A DNA stretch of 64,000 bases from Jaapia argillacea MUCL 33604 (GCA_000697665.1 KL197709.1:2727599-2791598); one strand, 5' to 3'; numbered from the stretch's first letter, positions 44,940-57,500 are shown. Notes: a model not told the origin generated them from the letters alone. Program-made: numbers and translations.

Positions 44940-45561
44940 TGACGTTGTGAGAGGAACTCATGTCGATGGACCCAGGTTTTATATCCCCTCAGATGCAGAG
45001 CTGCGCCCAAGACACAAGGACTGGATGAAAAGATTCTTGAAAGCTTCATGCAATTGACGCGAAGGTGTAAGTTCGAAATTAGACTCACTCACGTTGCCGG
45101 ATCCCCAAATAAGGCAGAGAGGATGAGGATAGTGACTTATAAGGCAATGGGCGCTCGCTGATTGCGATGCCTTTCGCCGGTGCTTCATCGGTCGAGAAGC
45201 AGTTCCATCCTGGCAGATAGAGTTTTGACGCAGGAAAGCGGAGAGTGTGCGTGAGTAACGGATGCGGTGCCAATCACAAACCCATGTGTCGAGACGAATA
45301 TGGAAGAATGGAGGAGGACAGACCAAACTGGTAACTGTGCTGAACCCACGGATTTAATGATTTACGGTGCGTAAATGCTGTGGATGATGGAGGTGGGAAG
45401 CTCAGGCTGTCGGTCACAACTGTGACATTGTCACCCGGAAGCTTCAGTCAAGGTCAAGGTTCCAGATTTATTTCCTGTTATCCTCCAACAAGTCTCTCGA
45501 CAGCATTTACTGGCGATTCTTAGAAAGGGATCGGTGGGTTCATCTAATTTCCGCTTTTTCA
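44940..45561. other. Divergent intergenic region
   Basis: About 620 bp between the start codons of the membrane protein (minus) and an F-box gene (plus). It holds a paired word TGACATTGTCA (45422-45432, an imperfect palindrome). No supported gene. Confidence 0.4.
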
Positions 45562-47178
45562 ATGATCTGTGCTCACTTTAATACCGCCAGCTCTCCGTCC
45601 ACGCCTCCTCCAAGTTCAATTATGGACTACGATGTCAAGGACCCCGAGTTTGACGAACCCTGTCCAATTTCTCTTCCCCTTGACAAACTCGTGGTCGAGA
45701 TCGACGAAGAGATAACGAAGTATGTGGAGACTTTAGCAATGCATACAGAAGCCCTCCGCGTTCTGCGTTCCCGCAGGAACACACAGGCACCCATAGCTCG
45801 ACTTCCGGATGAAATCCTCATCAATATCTTCTACCGCAGAGCCTCCCCTTGTATACCCCGATGGCGAGCACGAGGATATCTTTGGATGACGATCACCCAC
45901 GTATGTCGTTATTGGCGTGCCGTCGCACTTGAATACGCAAATCCCGAAGTCGTTGAGGGCAGTGCTCCGACTCAAAGGTTATCCCCAGTCAGCGAGACTG
46001 TTGCTGAGATTGACCGGGAGATAGCAGATCTCAGCGACATATTGGACTCTGATCGCGAAGCTCTCCGTACATTGCGATCGCGTCGAAATAGTCGGACAAT
46101 CATCGCCGGGCCACCAGACGAGATCCTAGCCGACATATTCTGTCGAAATGCGACCCATCCACCACTACACGCCGCTCGCCGACAACCCAGACACTTCCTC
46201 TGGATCGCTGTGTCACATGTGTGCCAGCACTGGCGAAAGGTCGCACTCGAGTGCCCCCGACTATGGAGTACAATCATATTTTGTTTCCCGAGATGGGTTC
46301 AGCGGATGCTCCAACGATCTCAACAAGCTCCCCTGATCATCAAGGCACAGAGCGGGATCTGTTCCTCGGGTATCGTCCGCCTCGTCCTCGAACACATTGA
46401 GCGGGTTCGGGAAATTCGTCTCATTTTTCCTCCCTCGAGTTTGCAAAATATCTTATTCTTCGTCTCGGATTCGGCAAATTTGTTGGAGACGATGGAACTC
46501 GTCGCCGAGCCCCCAACCGTTGGAGAAGCCATCAAAATTATAATCCCATTCGAGGCACCTTCACTACACTCCTTTGAAATGACAGGTTATCCCATAAGGG
46601 AGGACTCACCCATTTTCAAATCAGGGAACCTTACCCACCTCTCCATCAAGTTTCTCGAGGACCCGCTCCAACAAGGAGTTCCCATGGTGGACCTCCTTAC
46701 CATCCTCGACTCCACTCCGAAACTCGAATCGCTCTGCCTCACATTTGCACTCCCACCTAATGGGAGCGAGACCATTTCGCCTTCCCTCCGCGAGGTTCCG
46801 CTACGATGTTTACAGAAGCTGGAAATCGAATGCGCTAATTGGATCACTTTCGCTAATTTCATGAACCACCTCGTCATCCCGAACGTCACCTCGCTCTTCC
46901 TGAAGCTCCTTTCGCCACCGACAGAGGAAGAAGATCTATCCACTCTTTTATCCTTTATAACCCCACACTCTGCTGGGATGTTTGGGAGCGTCGCCTCGGC
47001 TATGGATGGCGGAAAGTCGAGTTTCGTCTTGGAGTTCAAGCCTTTGGATGAAGCAACCGCGCCGGATCCATCAGCTTGTGTAGTTGTCTACTTCGGAGAT
47101 TGTAGTGGAAGTGAAGAGCTTGAAAATTGGCTGTTCAGGGCATTATTGGGGCCTCGCTGGACACATCCTGGGCCATAG
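45562..47178 (+). CDS. F-box protein with two F-box domains in tandem (copy 2)
   Basis: Single open frame of 538 codons, start at 45562 or at the internal Met at 45622 (MDYDVKDPEFDEPCPISLPL). The first F-box reads APIARLPDEILINIFYRRAS then YLWMTITHVCRYWRAVALEY. About 70 residues later a second one reads TIIAGPPDEILADIFCRNAT then FLWIAVSHVCQHWRKVALEC and PRLWSTIIFCFPRWVQRM. Each is preceded by a similar acidic helix ending in LRSRRN(T/S) (TLAMHTEALRVLRSRRNTQ and DILDSDREALRTLRSRRNSR). So a unit of helix plus F-box was duplicated inside the gene. The second copy has GPPDEIL in place of RLPDEIL. The leucine-rich-like part follows (SAPLLE-type blocks), but the protein ends after LENWLFRALLGPRWTHPGP, shorter than copy 1. 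It may be truncated at the C-terminus. Confidence 0.8.
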   Translation: MICAHFNTASSPSTPPPSSIMDYDVKDPEFDEPCPISLPLDKLVVEIDEEITKYVETLAMHTEALRVLRSRRNTQAPIARLPDEILINIFYRRASPCIPRWRARGYLWMTITHVCRYWRAVALEYANPEVVEGSAPTQRLSPVSETVAEIDREIADLSDILDSDREALRTLRSRRNSRTIIAGPPDEILADIFCRNATHPPLHAARRQPRHFLWIAVSHVCQHWRKVALECPRLWSTIIFCFPRWVQRMLQRSQQAPLIIKAQSGICSSGIVRLVLEHIERVREIRLIFPPSSLQNILFFVSDSANLLETMELVAEPPTVGEAIKIIIPFEAPSLHSFEMTGYPIREDSPIFKSGNLTHLSIKFLEDPLQQGVPMVDLLTILDSTPKLESLCLTFALPPNGSETISPSLREVPLRCLQKLEIECANWITFANFMNHLVIPNVTSLFLKLLSPPTEEEDLSTLLSFITPHSAGMFGSVASAMDGGKSSFVLEFKPLDEATAPDPSACVVVYFGDCSGSEELENWLFRALLGPRWTHPGP

Positions 47179-47509
47179 CCCAATAGCAACCCACGACGGG
47201 GATTTCTTGTCGACCGAACAGGCTGAATTGTAGAGATATTGGGTATCTGTTTTGAAAGAGTATTCATTCCAAAATCCGTCGTCAAAGTCCTCGAGTCTTG
47301 ATACTGTATCAAACCATGCCTAAAGCTTATGCAACTCACAGCTGGCGGCGGAAAGTTGGAAACTACACAAGGATCATACGCCATGCCAACGCCCAAGCTA
47401 GGAGCGTGTTTGGAGCTTGGGGAAAGTGAAGGGGGGGGACTGGAGTTTGAACCTAATCACCATTCAAATTAATGGATAAGCGTTTGATGTGGAAGACCCA
47501 CCGACGAAC
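47179..47509. other. Convergent 3' region between two F-box genes
   Basis: About 330 bp. It may carry a decayed 3' end of the plus-strand F-box gene, since that protein stops earlier than its relative, but I cannot show this from the sequence. Confidence 0.35.
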
Positions 47510-49243
47510 TTATTCATCCTGCTCAGAATCCTCCCTTTCCGAGCCATCCTCAAGTCCATCCCACTCCACAGTCTCGACGAACTCCTCCAGCGCCTTAGCA
47601 GCATTGCCGTTGAGATTGTAGCAAGATCGAATACGGCAGATTTTGACAGGTGCTTCAGCGTCATATCGTCCGCGGAGGGTCGTACATAGCTGGATAGAAA
47701 ACTCGGTCGCTCCGATAGGTTCACCAAAGTCGATCCCTCGAAAATATAGCGCCTCAAGTTTCGGCAAGGGGAAGTAGGCGTAGTCTTCGCCGTCTGAGCC
47801 CGTGTACTCCAGGAAGAGTGCCAAGACAAGTCTGGCTGCGGGGCAATAAGACATTTCTATGCTCTGCACTTTCTCTAAACCACTGAGGAATTCACCCCAG
47901 AAGACCAGATTCAAGCCGGGGATCTGCAGGGCGTGGAAGTACTCCAGGTCGTTGAGCATTCCAGCGCCACGGAGGGCCTTGAGGATGCGCGGGGTAAATT
48001 CAGCCAACCATTCTTCCGATCCCTGGAAAAATAGGGTGAGATGGTCCTCCCCGGATCCAGCGAAAGGTTCCCTAAGGGAAGCGTCGCCTCTGATCTCAAG
48101 GAATCCCACGCCCCAGGAGAGAATGGACAGAGTACGAATTTCCTGACCTCCGCGACTGCAATCACAATGAGGAGCGATCATTGACAAGTACGCCTTGAGA
48201 GTGTGTCCAGTGCTGGGTGCGGCCGAGCATCGCAAAGTCAACTTGGCGGATTCAGGAATCACGATGTGATTCATGAGTTGGACTATAGATTGGTGATCGT
48301 CCATCGTCAACTGGAAGGTACTTAGGTGCGACAGGCGCACCATGAGCGGCGGTTGAGTCTTGTCAAAGTCATCGGGTAGAGGTAAAGGTGTGATTCCGGA
48401 GAGGGAGACTAGTTGGAGGTAGGGATTACGATCGAGAACAGTCAATAGTTGAGAAAAATGCAAGGGCCTCGAATTTCCATCCGTCGCTTCGATGTCGAGG
48501 CGGATCAGAGATTTTGTCTGAAATAGCGGCGAATCCCAAATGACGGGGCAGTTGAGAAGATGAACGCGTCGCAAGCGGGGTGCATCGAGATTGAACAACC
48601 TATCGAAAGGGGTATCGGAGGTGCTCCTCGCGCTGATTCTCAAATGCTCGAGCAACGGTGCGGAATCGGAAGGGAGAGTGTCAAACAGCTCCTCGAGTTG
48701 TGAATGCGACTGTCGCAGTACGAGGGTATGGATATGGCCGATATGCTGGAGCGCCAGTCGAATCGAGGTAGAACGATGGTCTTTCGCCTCACCCGCCCAG
48801 ACTGAGGTGATCATAAGTGGGGCGCTTTGCGAGCGGATGAGCATCTCTGGGATCCATTTGGGTAAGGAAAAATCTGGACTGGCCCAAAGACAAGGGGTCC
48901 CTATTGCGACCATTCGCCAATGGCGGCAGACATGCGTGACTCTCCACCAATGAATAGATCCGGGTTTCCTCAGCCGCCAGCTAGGTACTTCGGCGTGAGC
49001 CTGGCAAATCTGGAAAACCTGTACCAAGACTTCGTTTGGAAGGCGTGCGATAGGTGTATGCCCATTTCGATGCCATCGTAAGCCGTAGAGGGCTTTTACA
49101 TGCTTGCTTATCTCTTGATCGAGACTGTCGGTTGCAACTGTCGGTGGGGTCATATGGGGTGATGATTTCTGGGTCAATTCCGGATCCTGTCCTGTCGCCG
49201 CGACCTCCACCCTGGAAAGGATATCGACAATATTAATTCTCAT
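47510..49243 (-). CDS. F-box protein with leucine-rich-like region (copy 3), intronless
   Basis: The open frame begins at 49306; in-frame Met codons lie at 49243 (MRINIVDILSRVEV) and 49153 (MTPPTVATDSLDQEI). I list the middle one, and the third is equally likely. The F-box is TPIARLPNEVLVQVFQICQA then WWRVTHVCRHWRMVAIGTPC and LWASPDFSLPKWIPEMLIRS. Irregular leucine repeats follow (LHLRISARSTSD-type blocks, APRLRRVHLLNCPVIWDSPL, RNPYLQLVSLSGITPLPLPD). The C-terminus is EEFVETVEWDGLEDGSERED, like the VEWDGLVES end of copy 1. The length (about 577 residues) matches copy 1, so this copy looks whole. It faces copy 2, with 331 bp between stop codons. Confidence 0.8.
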   Translation of the reverse strand: MRINIVDILSRVEVAATGQDPELTQKSSPHMTPPTVATDSLDQEISKHVKALYGLRWHRNGHTPIARLPNEVLVQVFQICQAHAEVPSWRLRKPGSIHWWRVTHVCRHWRMVAIGTPCLWASPDFSLPKWIPEMLIRSQSAPLMITSVWAGEAKDHRSTSIRLALQHIGHIHTLVLRQSHSQLEELFDTLPSDSAPLLEHLRISARSTSDTPFDRLFNLDAPRLRRVHLLNCPVIWDSPLFQTKSLIRLDIEATDGNSRPLHFSQLLTVLDRNPYLQLVSLSGITPLPLPDDFDKTQPPLMVRLSHLSTFQLTMDDHQSIVQLMNHIVIPESAKLTLRCSAAPSTGHTLKAYLSMIAPHCDCSRGGQEIRTLSILSWGVGFLEIRGDASLREPFAGSGEDHLTLFFQGSEEWLAEFTPRILKALRGAGMLNDLEYFHALQIPGLNLVFWGEFLSGLEKVQSIEMSYCPAARLVLALFLEYTGSDGEDYAYFPLPKLEALYFRGIDFGEPIGATEFSIQLCTTLRGRYDAEAPVKICRIRSCYNLNGNAAKALEEFVETVEWDGLEDGSEREDSEQDE

Positions 49244-49485
49244 CCCTGTGTACACAGGGCTGAGCCCACCTTCGTGTATCCATGCTCGCCACGGAGTAAG
49301 TACCACGAATCGGACTCGTTCGACGTTGATGGCGGCGAGCCAGTGACTTACTTGTACGGGGGTCTCGCGCGACCGTGACCATCACGCGATCGTTACCATC
49401 ATTTTCAAGATTCTCATACTATAATCCATAGTGTTTTCCTCACCGCACACCTACTGGCCGACCGTCGTTGGGGCTCCCGTTTATC

Positions 49486-50475
49486 ATGAAAGACCCTCGC
49501 TTCAATCTGGACCAAGAATTTTTCGGAGAAGACCACGCCGAGTCATCGAAATCTGTGGCTGGTACCGCAAAGACACAAGACACGACCGGAAGTGATATCG
49601 AAGAGCACTCTCATGAGGCTGACCATGACGACGGCATCGTCCCAGGCATGGACCCCCAAGGCTTTGATGGTCCATCAGAGAAGGTGGTGACACCTTTGAC
49701 TCCCGAAGCACTGGCAGCTTTCAAGGCCGCTCAAGACAAGGCAGGGGTCATATACATATCACGGATACCCCCTGGCATGCAGCCACGAAAGGTCCGTCAC
49801 CTTATGAGCCAGCACGGAGAAGTTGGAAGAGTGTATCTGCAACAGGAAGGTGCGTGCTTCATCATACTCAGCCCCTTCCAAATTAACGTGCAGCATTACA
49901 GACGCAAAGCGGGCTTATCTGAGACGGAAGTATACCACCACAAAGAAACCACACTTTACCGAAGGTTGGATCGAGTTTAAGGACAAGCGGGTTGCCAGAA
50001 CGATTGCCGAGATGTTGAATGCCGAGCCGATAGGTGGAAAGAAGGGAAATCGGTGGAGAGATGATGTTTGGACGATGAAATATCTCCCAAAATTCAAGTG
50101 GAACATGTTGACGGAACAGATTGGTGAGATTGTTATGCTTGTCCTTCTCGGCTTGGCCTGATGACCCCGGCACCAGCTCACGAAGCGGCACTTCACACTG
50201 CACGGCTGAGGGTTGAGTTATCTCAATCCAAATCGGAACAGCGCGACTATCTCAAGAACGTCGAGTTGGCCCGTGTGTTGGACAAGCGAGCTGAACGGAA
50301 ACGGAAGGCAGGCGATGAGGAGACTGAGGAGAGCGATCAGATCCCCAAACCACGGAGGAAGGAGATGGAGAAGGAGAAAGGATTGGACCACCACCAGAAG
50401 AAGAAGAAGAAGGTCGAGGATGGCGACGGAATTGACAACAGACAATTAGGCAGTGTCCTAGGCAGTATTTTCTGA
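49486..50475 (+). CDS. ESF2: ESF2/ABT1-type pre-rRNA processing factor
   Basis: Nucleolar RRM protein required for 18S rRNA production (yeast Esf2; ABT1 in animals). The ATG at 49486 opens [20 protein letters not shown], then an acidic linker. The RRM follows: [37 protein letters not shown], then after an intron [20 protein letters not shown] and [54 protein letters not shown] and [20 protein letters not shown] complete the family pattern (GG(K)KxxxxxDDxWxxKYLxxFKWxxL). The C-terminus is basic and Lys-rich. The frame upstream of the ATG stays open to 49468 but lacks an earlier ATG. Confidence 0.92.
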
Positions 50476-50787
50476 CTTACAATGTACGATGTGGAACACA
50501 AGTACTTAGGTCGCGCACGGACCATTCCAAGACCATTCCCATAACGGGGTTAAAGCGGAGATTGAAAGGTAGCGACGTGGACTTGCTCTGAGTTTGTCGT
50601 TGTTCATTGCGAACACACATCGAACACGACAGCCGAAGCTTTGAACTCATTGCTTCTGCCGTTGGTGTGTACCGCGATCGCTACGAGGTCTGTCCTTTAC
50701 CATGCTCGACCAGTCTCAAATGCCAGGCTCTGATTAGCTGTCGTATAATGTCGTCTCATCTTTCTCTTCTCAGTCTTTTCTCTTAAG
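50476..50787. other. Intergenic region
   Basis: About 310 bp between two plus-strand genes. It has a short repeat of GACCATTCC (50519 and 50531 area) and a C/T-rich tract just before the ATG of the ARS2 gene (50757-50787). No gene is seen. Confidence 0.4.
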
Positions 50788-53700
50788 ATGTCTACTTGGC
50801 CTGCTCTTGCTTATCCTCCTTCTGCGCGTCGCTCACGTTCACGCTCTCCTTATCGCGGGACCTATCCTCCTCAAAGAGCTGCATATCCCGAAGGTTCTTA
50901 CCCTCCCGAGAGCTATGGCCGTGGAGAATGGGATAATTTTGACAAGCTGCAGGCATGGGCGGACTATGATAGAGATAGAGCGGCGTACGACTTGCGGCGT
51001 GGGAGAAGTCGCAGTCCCCCTTTGGAAGACCGTAAGTTTGTCGTGTTCCTGGTCTGTTACGTGCCTTTAACCTATCCAACAGCAGCAGGGCGGAAGCGTC
51101 GTCGTTCCATCTCTCCCTATGAGAGAGGTCGATTTGACCCTCGACCTCGATACGGAGATGACTATGGTGCGTCACACTCAGAGCTCAGTATTTGTTCGTC
51201 CTAATACGTCACAGATGCCCACTCTCGCACATACAACTATGCTTCCCCTCAACGCGCAGGACAGTATCCTGCCCAGTATGGCGCTTCTCGACGAGCGCCT
51301 CCCGCGGATCCCCACACATTCGACTTTCCGGCATCCTTAAAACAGTATGCCGAATGGTTCAGATACTATTACCCCCAAGAGGCCATCGAAGAAGACAATG
51401 CCGATAAAGCCGCCGAGCAAGCTGCCGGTGACGGTACCAAACCCCGTAATGGAATCAAAACACGCTGGGAGAAGTACAAAAAAGACTTCAATGCTGCTCA
51501 GGTTAGCTTTGTTTTCTCGATTTACGCTTCCCTCGTTGTATTCCTATGGCTCTTGATGTCCCCTTCTCACTGCGTCGTATCGCACGGTCAACTGAACTCG
51601 ACTCCTATGTTGTATTGTAGCTTCAAAGGATGTTTGATCATCACAGGAAATCTCCCTGGTTTGCTGAAAAGTACGATCCTTCATTCGAGTATGACGAACT
51701 CCGCAAACGCGTGAGGAAGGAAGGATGGCAGGGTTCACTCGATAACTTCCTGAATGACTTGGAAGCTGGGAAATACGACCCTGAGTTGAGGGAGCCGGAG
51801 CTTCCCCCCATTTCTCCAGTGAAGGAGAAGGAACCCGCTTCTGCGAATGGAGATGCTGGTGCAGCTCCAACTTCTGGACAGGACGACAGTGGGATGGCGC
51901 CGGTGGTTGAAGAAGGGAAAGCGGAGGAGGATGTGCAACTCGAAGGCGAGGATGAGGGTGGTGACAACCCTGCTACCACCGAGACTAACGGTAAAGCATC
52001 TCTTGATCCCAAACGTGTCAACCGAGGAGAGGAAGTGTCGATCCCAAACGACGGGAACCAAGTCATGATCCGAACCATACCCCCTGATATCGGCCGTCTC
52101 AAGTTGGAAGAAGTCAGTAATTTGGAGGTTTTACTCCGCGATACTCTAACTGATTTCACTCCTGCTTTAGGCGTGTGGTAGGATCCCCGGCTTCGTTTAC
52201 CTCGCATTGGGAGATCCCCTGCAAAAGCGTAATTACTATCGGGCTGGCTGGCTAAAGTTCAGAGAGGATGCTGACATGTCTGTGGTCATGAGTGAACTGT
52301 CCGACAAAAAGGTTGGTAGGGCCCTCGTTCTTTCATTTTTATTTGCGACTGAGAATACGCTCTGTCAGATTGAGGGATTCAAGTTGCACGTCACACATAA
52401 CACGAAGCCCTTCACCAACAGAGTCCGTTATGCTCCTGAAGTCTCGAACAAGCCCGACAGATTAGAGAAAGACCTCGTAAACGCCAAGGCTCTCGCTGCC
52501 ACTCTCGAAGAGGAAGCCGCTGCTCTCCGCAAATTCAAGTTGCATAAGAAAGAGGATCGACCTCAAACCGAGGGGGAGAATGCCAATGAGGCTCAACAAG
52601 ACTCCATAATGGCTGAGGTGTCTGAAGATGGAGAAGAGGTCGAGCATACCGAGAATGGATCAGATGCTGTGGAACGGAGGATCGAAAAGGTCATGGAGGA
52701 TTTGTGCAGGCAAGGTGTCGTTGACGTTAACGACGAGAAAGCGTTAGCGGCCAAGAAGGTACGCCGAACCGATCTCAGTTCCTGCCCGAAGTTGCTGATG
52801 TGTGGACTCGCCTGTAGACTGTTGTTTCGTTGGACTTGTATCTTGCTTACCTTCGTGCTGCTTTTCACACATGCTACTATTGCGCTGTTGTTACGGATCA
52901 TGCTGAAGAATTACAGCGAAAGTGTATCAAGCATGTGAGGAAGCCGATGTCGAAATCATTGTTGGAGGAGGTCAAAGCAGCTGAGGCTGAAAAAGCTGAG
53001 CGAAAGAAGAGAGACGGCCTGGAGGACGAGAAGGAGAAGGAAAAAGAGAAGGAGAAGGAGGTCTCGGTGAAAGAGAAAGGTTCGGAGAATAGGGACTGGA
53101 AGAGGAATGGTAAGTTGTTCCGCTAACATCTTACGCTTGGCATGGCTGACCCGTTTTCCGAAGATGAACGATGGCTAGAATGGCTAGACGCTAAGATCGC
53201 ACTACTTGTAAGGCGCAACGAAGTCGATCCTCAAGAATATGGGGGCAAGAGTTACGACGAGTGCGTTCCTTTTTCTGGACAGCGTCCAATTACGACACTC
53301 ACCATCATCTTAGGGAACTCTCGAGGACAGCAGAATCCTTCATTAAGCAAGAAGACGAAGGTAAATTCAGATGTAAGACGTGTCAGAAGTTGTTCAAGGC
53401 AACATCATTCGTCGAGAAACATATTCTCAACAAACACCCTGAGTTGGTTAAGCACCTTGAAGAGGTAATGAGTCCTGTGTCTGATGGCGGCATGCACGAA
53501 AGCTTATCACCACCTGTTTTAGATTCCATACTTTAACAATTTTGCACTTGATCCGCACCGCATTCAACCCTTCACGCACCCCCCGAACAATGTCGGCGGT
53601 GGGAGCCAAGCACCACCTCCTCAAGCGTATGGCCTCCAGGGACCCGCTGCTTACCCTCCTCCTGGTGGCGACTATGGCAGACCTGCTTCCTACTATGCTT

Positions 53701-54092
53701 CGTACTACCCCCCTCCTCCTGCCTATCCAAATGGAGGGTATTGGGACCCCTACGCATACTCGTATCCTTCTGCTGCATATCCTCCTCCTCCCGCTTCACG
53801 TCGAGATGAGGCCACCACTGCAAGACGCTTGAGTGATCGCATCAGTGGATACGCTCCAGGTTATGATCCGGCCAACGAACCCCCACCCATGCCCGCTGCG
53901 GCTGGATTACCCGCGAAGCCCCTGGCAATTCTTGAACCGGGACCTGGTGGAAGACGGGGGGGCCGCGTGGGAGGACCTCCACCGCCTCCACCTCCTGATG
54001 CAAAGGAAGACCCCAGGGCTGCTGCGGGTCGGAAGGTTAGTTATAACGACATGGACATGGTGGCTGAGGGAGATGTTGAGTTGACGTATTAA
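50788..54092 (+). CDS. ARS2/SERRATE homologue, cap-binding-complex partner
   Basis: Zinc-finger scaffold that binds the nuclear cap-binding complex and directs capped transcripts to export, processing or decay. Start MSTWPALAYPPSARRSRSRS. The N-terminal region has RS/RY-rich sequence, then the SERRATE/Ars2 N-domain (TFDFPASLKQYAEWFRYYYP, KTRWEKYKKDFNAAQLQRMF, DHHRKSPWFAEKYDPSFEYD). The RRM-like part follows: QVMIRTIPPDIGRLKLEEAC, GRIPGFVYLALGDPLQKRNY, YRAGWLKFREDADMSVVMSE. The helical part has VVSLDLYLAYLRAAFHTCYY. The C2H2 finger is KFRCKTCQKLFKATSFVEKH, then ILNKHPELVKHLEE. The Pro/Gly/Tyr-rich C-terminus ends DMDMVAEGDVELTY. Several introns are needed, including one inside the ERKKRD...WKRNDERW region. 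It lies in the same 14 kb block as an NCBP3 homologue, its functional partner in animals. Confidence 0.9.
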
Positions 54093-54529
54093 TCATTATG
54101 TATCGTGTCGTGTTCTTTTTAATGGTTGGGCATGGTTGTGTCGAGGATCCCCCCGTTACATACTTGAAAATATCGCATTTCCGTCGTATGCCCCTTGCAA
54201 CAGCCTTGAGGCTGCTGAGAAGCATGGAGCCGTCGCCACGATAAGCGTCCCTGTTTGTCCATGTTGCTCCCAGTTAGGGAGCGCGTTCTCTCGATCTCTG
54301 CAACACCTTGCGCTCGGACGGACAGGCCAAAGCGGCCTCGCAGCACTCACGGCCGCCGTCAAACAATACCGGGCAGCCCTTGGACGACCGGCGACCCCCT
54401 ATCCTCCAACTTGTGTTCTTCCCGCATACACCGGTTGAGGAGCTCGCCATCCATCTTTGATCGTTCTGGCAGCGAATACTTTCTATTCGGACAGGCTGTG
54501 CTGTCCTTCACTTCATCCACTCGCCAGGG
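54093..54529. other. Intergenic region
   Basis: About 440 bp between ARS2 and SSK1, both on the plus strand. Open frames on both strands here overlap and show no motif. I see no supported gene. Confidence 0.4.
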
Positions 54530-57500
54530 ATGAGTTCGAGGAGGCTTCCATCAGTTCGCCTCCCGTCTCTGGGAAGTAGTGGAGAGGCCGTCACGGAGGA
54601 AGGAGTCATGGTCGATTTGCCACCGTCGAACAAGTTTGGTTTCGCCTGGCCAGCCGAGACTACAGGTCCGCTACCACCGACAAACGAGCGATCTATGGCT
54701 CTCAGTTCGTCGGATGCGGAATCTGACTTATCAGATGCGGAGTCGATGCACTCTGTTGAGAGGGAGGAGGCACGGACCAATTTGGACGGGAGCTCAGAGG
54801 CCACGCCTACCAGCAGACTCAACCTGGATCAGAACCCGATAGAGAGTGCGGCACAACCTCCAACGTTACCGAAGCTTTCTCGAGCTTTCTCAATGCCACT
54901 TCCATCGCAACTCGGTCACCTTAAGAATCCTCGGCGAACCCCGACCAGTACAGGCCAGAGTACAGGCACGCCAGCAAACGAACTGTCGATGGACAACCTC
55001 CGGTTTCAAGAAGTCTCTTGGGAGTTGGCAGACTCTGTACAGATGGTGATACAAACACTGCTTCAGCTCTCTCCTCCACAAGTCCTGGACCCAGCCAAGG
55101 AACAGTTTGCAGGTTGCGCCCTTGCTATCCCAACACCCTCTATATCTGCCATGTTCACATCGATGAAGAATCTCAACTATATTTCCGCTCACTTGAGTAC
55201 CTTCAGTATGGATCCGTTGGATCTCGGTACACCGAGGAGTCTGTCAGAGGCAGGGAGCTCGCGCACTTCGACTCCCATCCCTACACCTGTGGCAGACGAC
55301 TTTGATATTGCGGAGATGCTGCAGAGCGTTGGGGATACATTGAGTGGCATGGCTGCAGACTCCGGCGTGGATCTAGTTATCTACCACAGCGACGTGGGTA
55401 TGAAACACGTCGCAGTCAAAGGTGACGAGTGTGGTATCTCGTGTGCATTATCGCATGTGAGCGCATCTCTTTCGAGTAAGACCTCGTCTAACATAGCTTT
55501 AGATTGTTCGGCATGTTATCAGTACCGCTGCTCGTGGCGATTCTGTCGAAATTGGGCTTAGTATCGCTTCTGATACCGACAAGCATCTTACCACAGATGC
55601 ACCTGACACTCCGGGAAGCCAAGATACTCTCACCGGGAGTCTCGATGCAGACGGTGCCCTGTGGTGTTCATTTGACATCGCCCACAAATTCGCCAGCATC
55701 GATTCACCTTCTGACGACGAATCATCCGCATCACCGCCATTTCGCTCCCCTCCACAGCTGCAATCCTTACTGCTACGACGCTTACTGGGTCACGTCGGTG
55801 CGACTCTCGAAAGCGACCTCCTTCCTAAGAACTTTCCCCACGGTCGCTCATGTCGAATGTCGATGTCATTGGAGCATGGTGACCCTTCCATCGTCAATCC
55901 CTCGACAGAATCGTTGGAAGACAGTGCCTACTATCTCCTACCGCATATTCGAATATCGAATGAGCCTACACTGGAAGAGCTGTTGTCGTTTGCAGAGACC
56001 CTGAAAGGCAAGAAGGTTGCTCTGCACGCCAGCTCTAAAGGTTCCTTCGCACATCATCTCAGTAGTTATCTCACCGCCTGGGGCTTGGATGTCAGTCACA
56101 TATCGTCCGAGTCGGGCTCGGAAGATATCTCCCATTCAGAGATCACAGGCGAGAAAAATACGACCTCGCCTGAAATGTCTCCCTTGGAAGAGAGAAATTA
56201 TGGCATGAGCAATTCCATCGGCGCTTCGGCTACGCCATCCCTCCCAACTGTTGCCGAATCACCAGTTTCGAGCCCACCTGAAGCCCCTCCGGGTTCAGCC
56301 AAACCCCCGGGAATCCCTTCTGGCCCCTCATCTTTCTCATTCATTTTCATCGATGACGACGTAGCCGTACTCCGCGAGCGTCTACGAAAGTTTCGCGCAG
56401 AGCAGCCTACACTACATCTCAACCCGACATCGCGAAAACGACCGGCCCTATCGTCTTTCCATCGTCCACGATCGTCCCCTCAGGTTGCACGAGCGATGGG
56501 GTACAATAACACCTCCCAATCACCCAGTCCACCATCGCAAACACCACCATTTGTTATTGTTCACTTCACAAGTTTGGCCAACTTCAAGCTTGTGAAGGAT
56601 GCGATCCAGGTTGCGCTTGCTCCAACGAACGGCTCCATTGTCCGACCACCTGAGGTCATCGTCATCCCCAAGCCTGCTGGCCCTCGTCGTTTTTTGACTG
56701 CACTACACACGGCCGTCACTAAACCAATCGTCGATCCCTTCTTTTCTCCCATAGCGACTTCTCCCGTTAGTCCTGGCATGCATCTTGCTCCACCATTTTT
56801 CGGATACGACCGAAGTCCAAAGTCTCCGCTTTCTCGGCCTTCTGGGGGTACACGCACAAGCTCAGACAGGTCGAATAGGTCTCCTAAGGAGCATCCCGTG
56901 GGAGATGGCGGTAACCTACCTCCGCCGTCACCTCTTGGGATGTCAGATGGTATGGAATATTTCTCCGAAGCTGCCGTCAAGCTTGGAACGTCACCTAGTT
57001 CTGGGTTGGTGATACAAAGTCCGGACGGCCAGCCGGCGGGTATATTCTTTCATCCTCGTGCTAAAGGTTCACGGAACCCAACCTCAGCGGTGAATATGGA
57101 ACGCGACAGAGGCCAATTGTCTATGCCTCCAGATCGAGCCAGAGTAATGGGATCGAGAAGGGGATCTTCTAGCACTCCGTTGGCGACTGCTGTTATGGGA
57201 GGGATTCAACCACCCACACCGGATCCACTGGTGTCGCCGGCAATCCTAGCCAACAGTCCTCTGAAATCGACTCCCCTCATACCACAGACACCCGAAACAT
57301 CAAGTCCTCCATTACCACGACCAGAGCTAGTACCCGTATCTACCGCACCTCCCACTCCCCAGGAGTCCCCTGCAACACCGGGAACGCCTGCCAGCTCCCG
57401 GCCTTCACGGAAGGGGAGCTACCTGGTCGCTGCACCTCCTGGCTCCCCTCGTATGAGCCCTACCGGAACTTCTGGTCCACGGAGACTGTCACGACGATCT

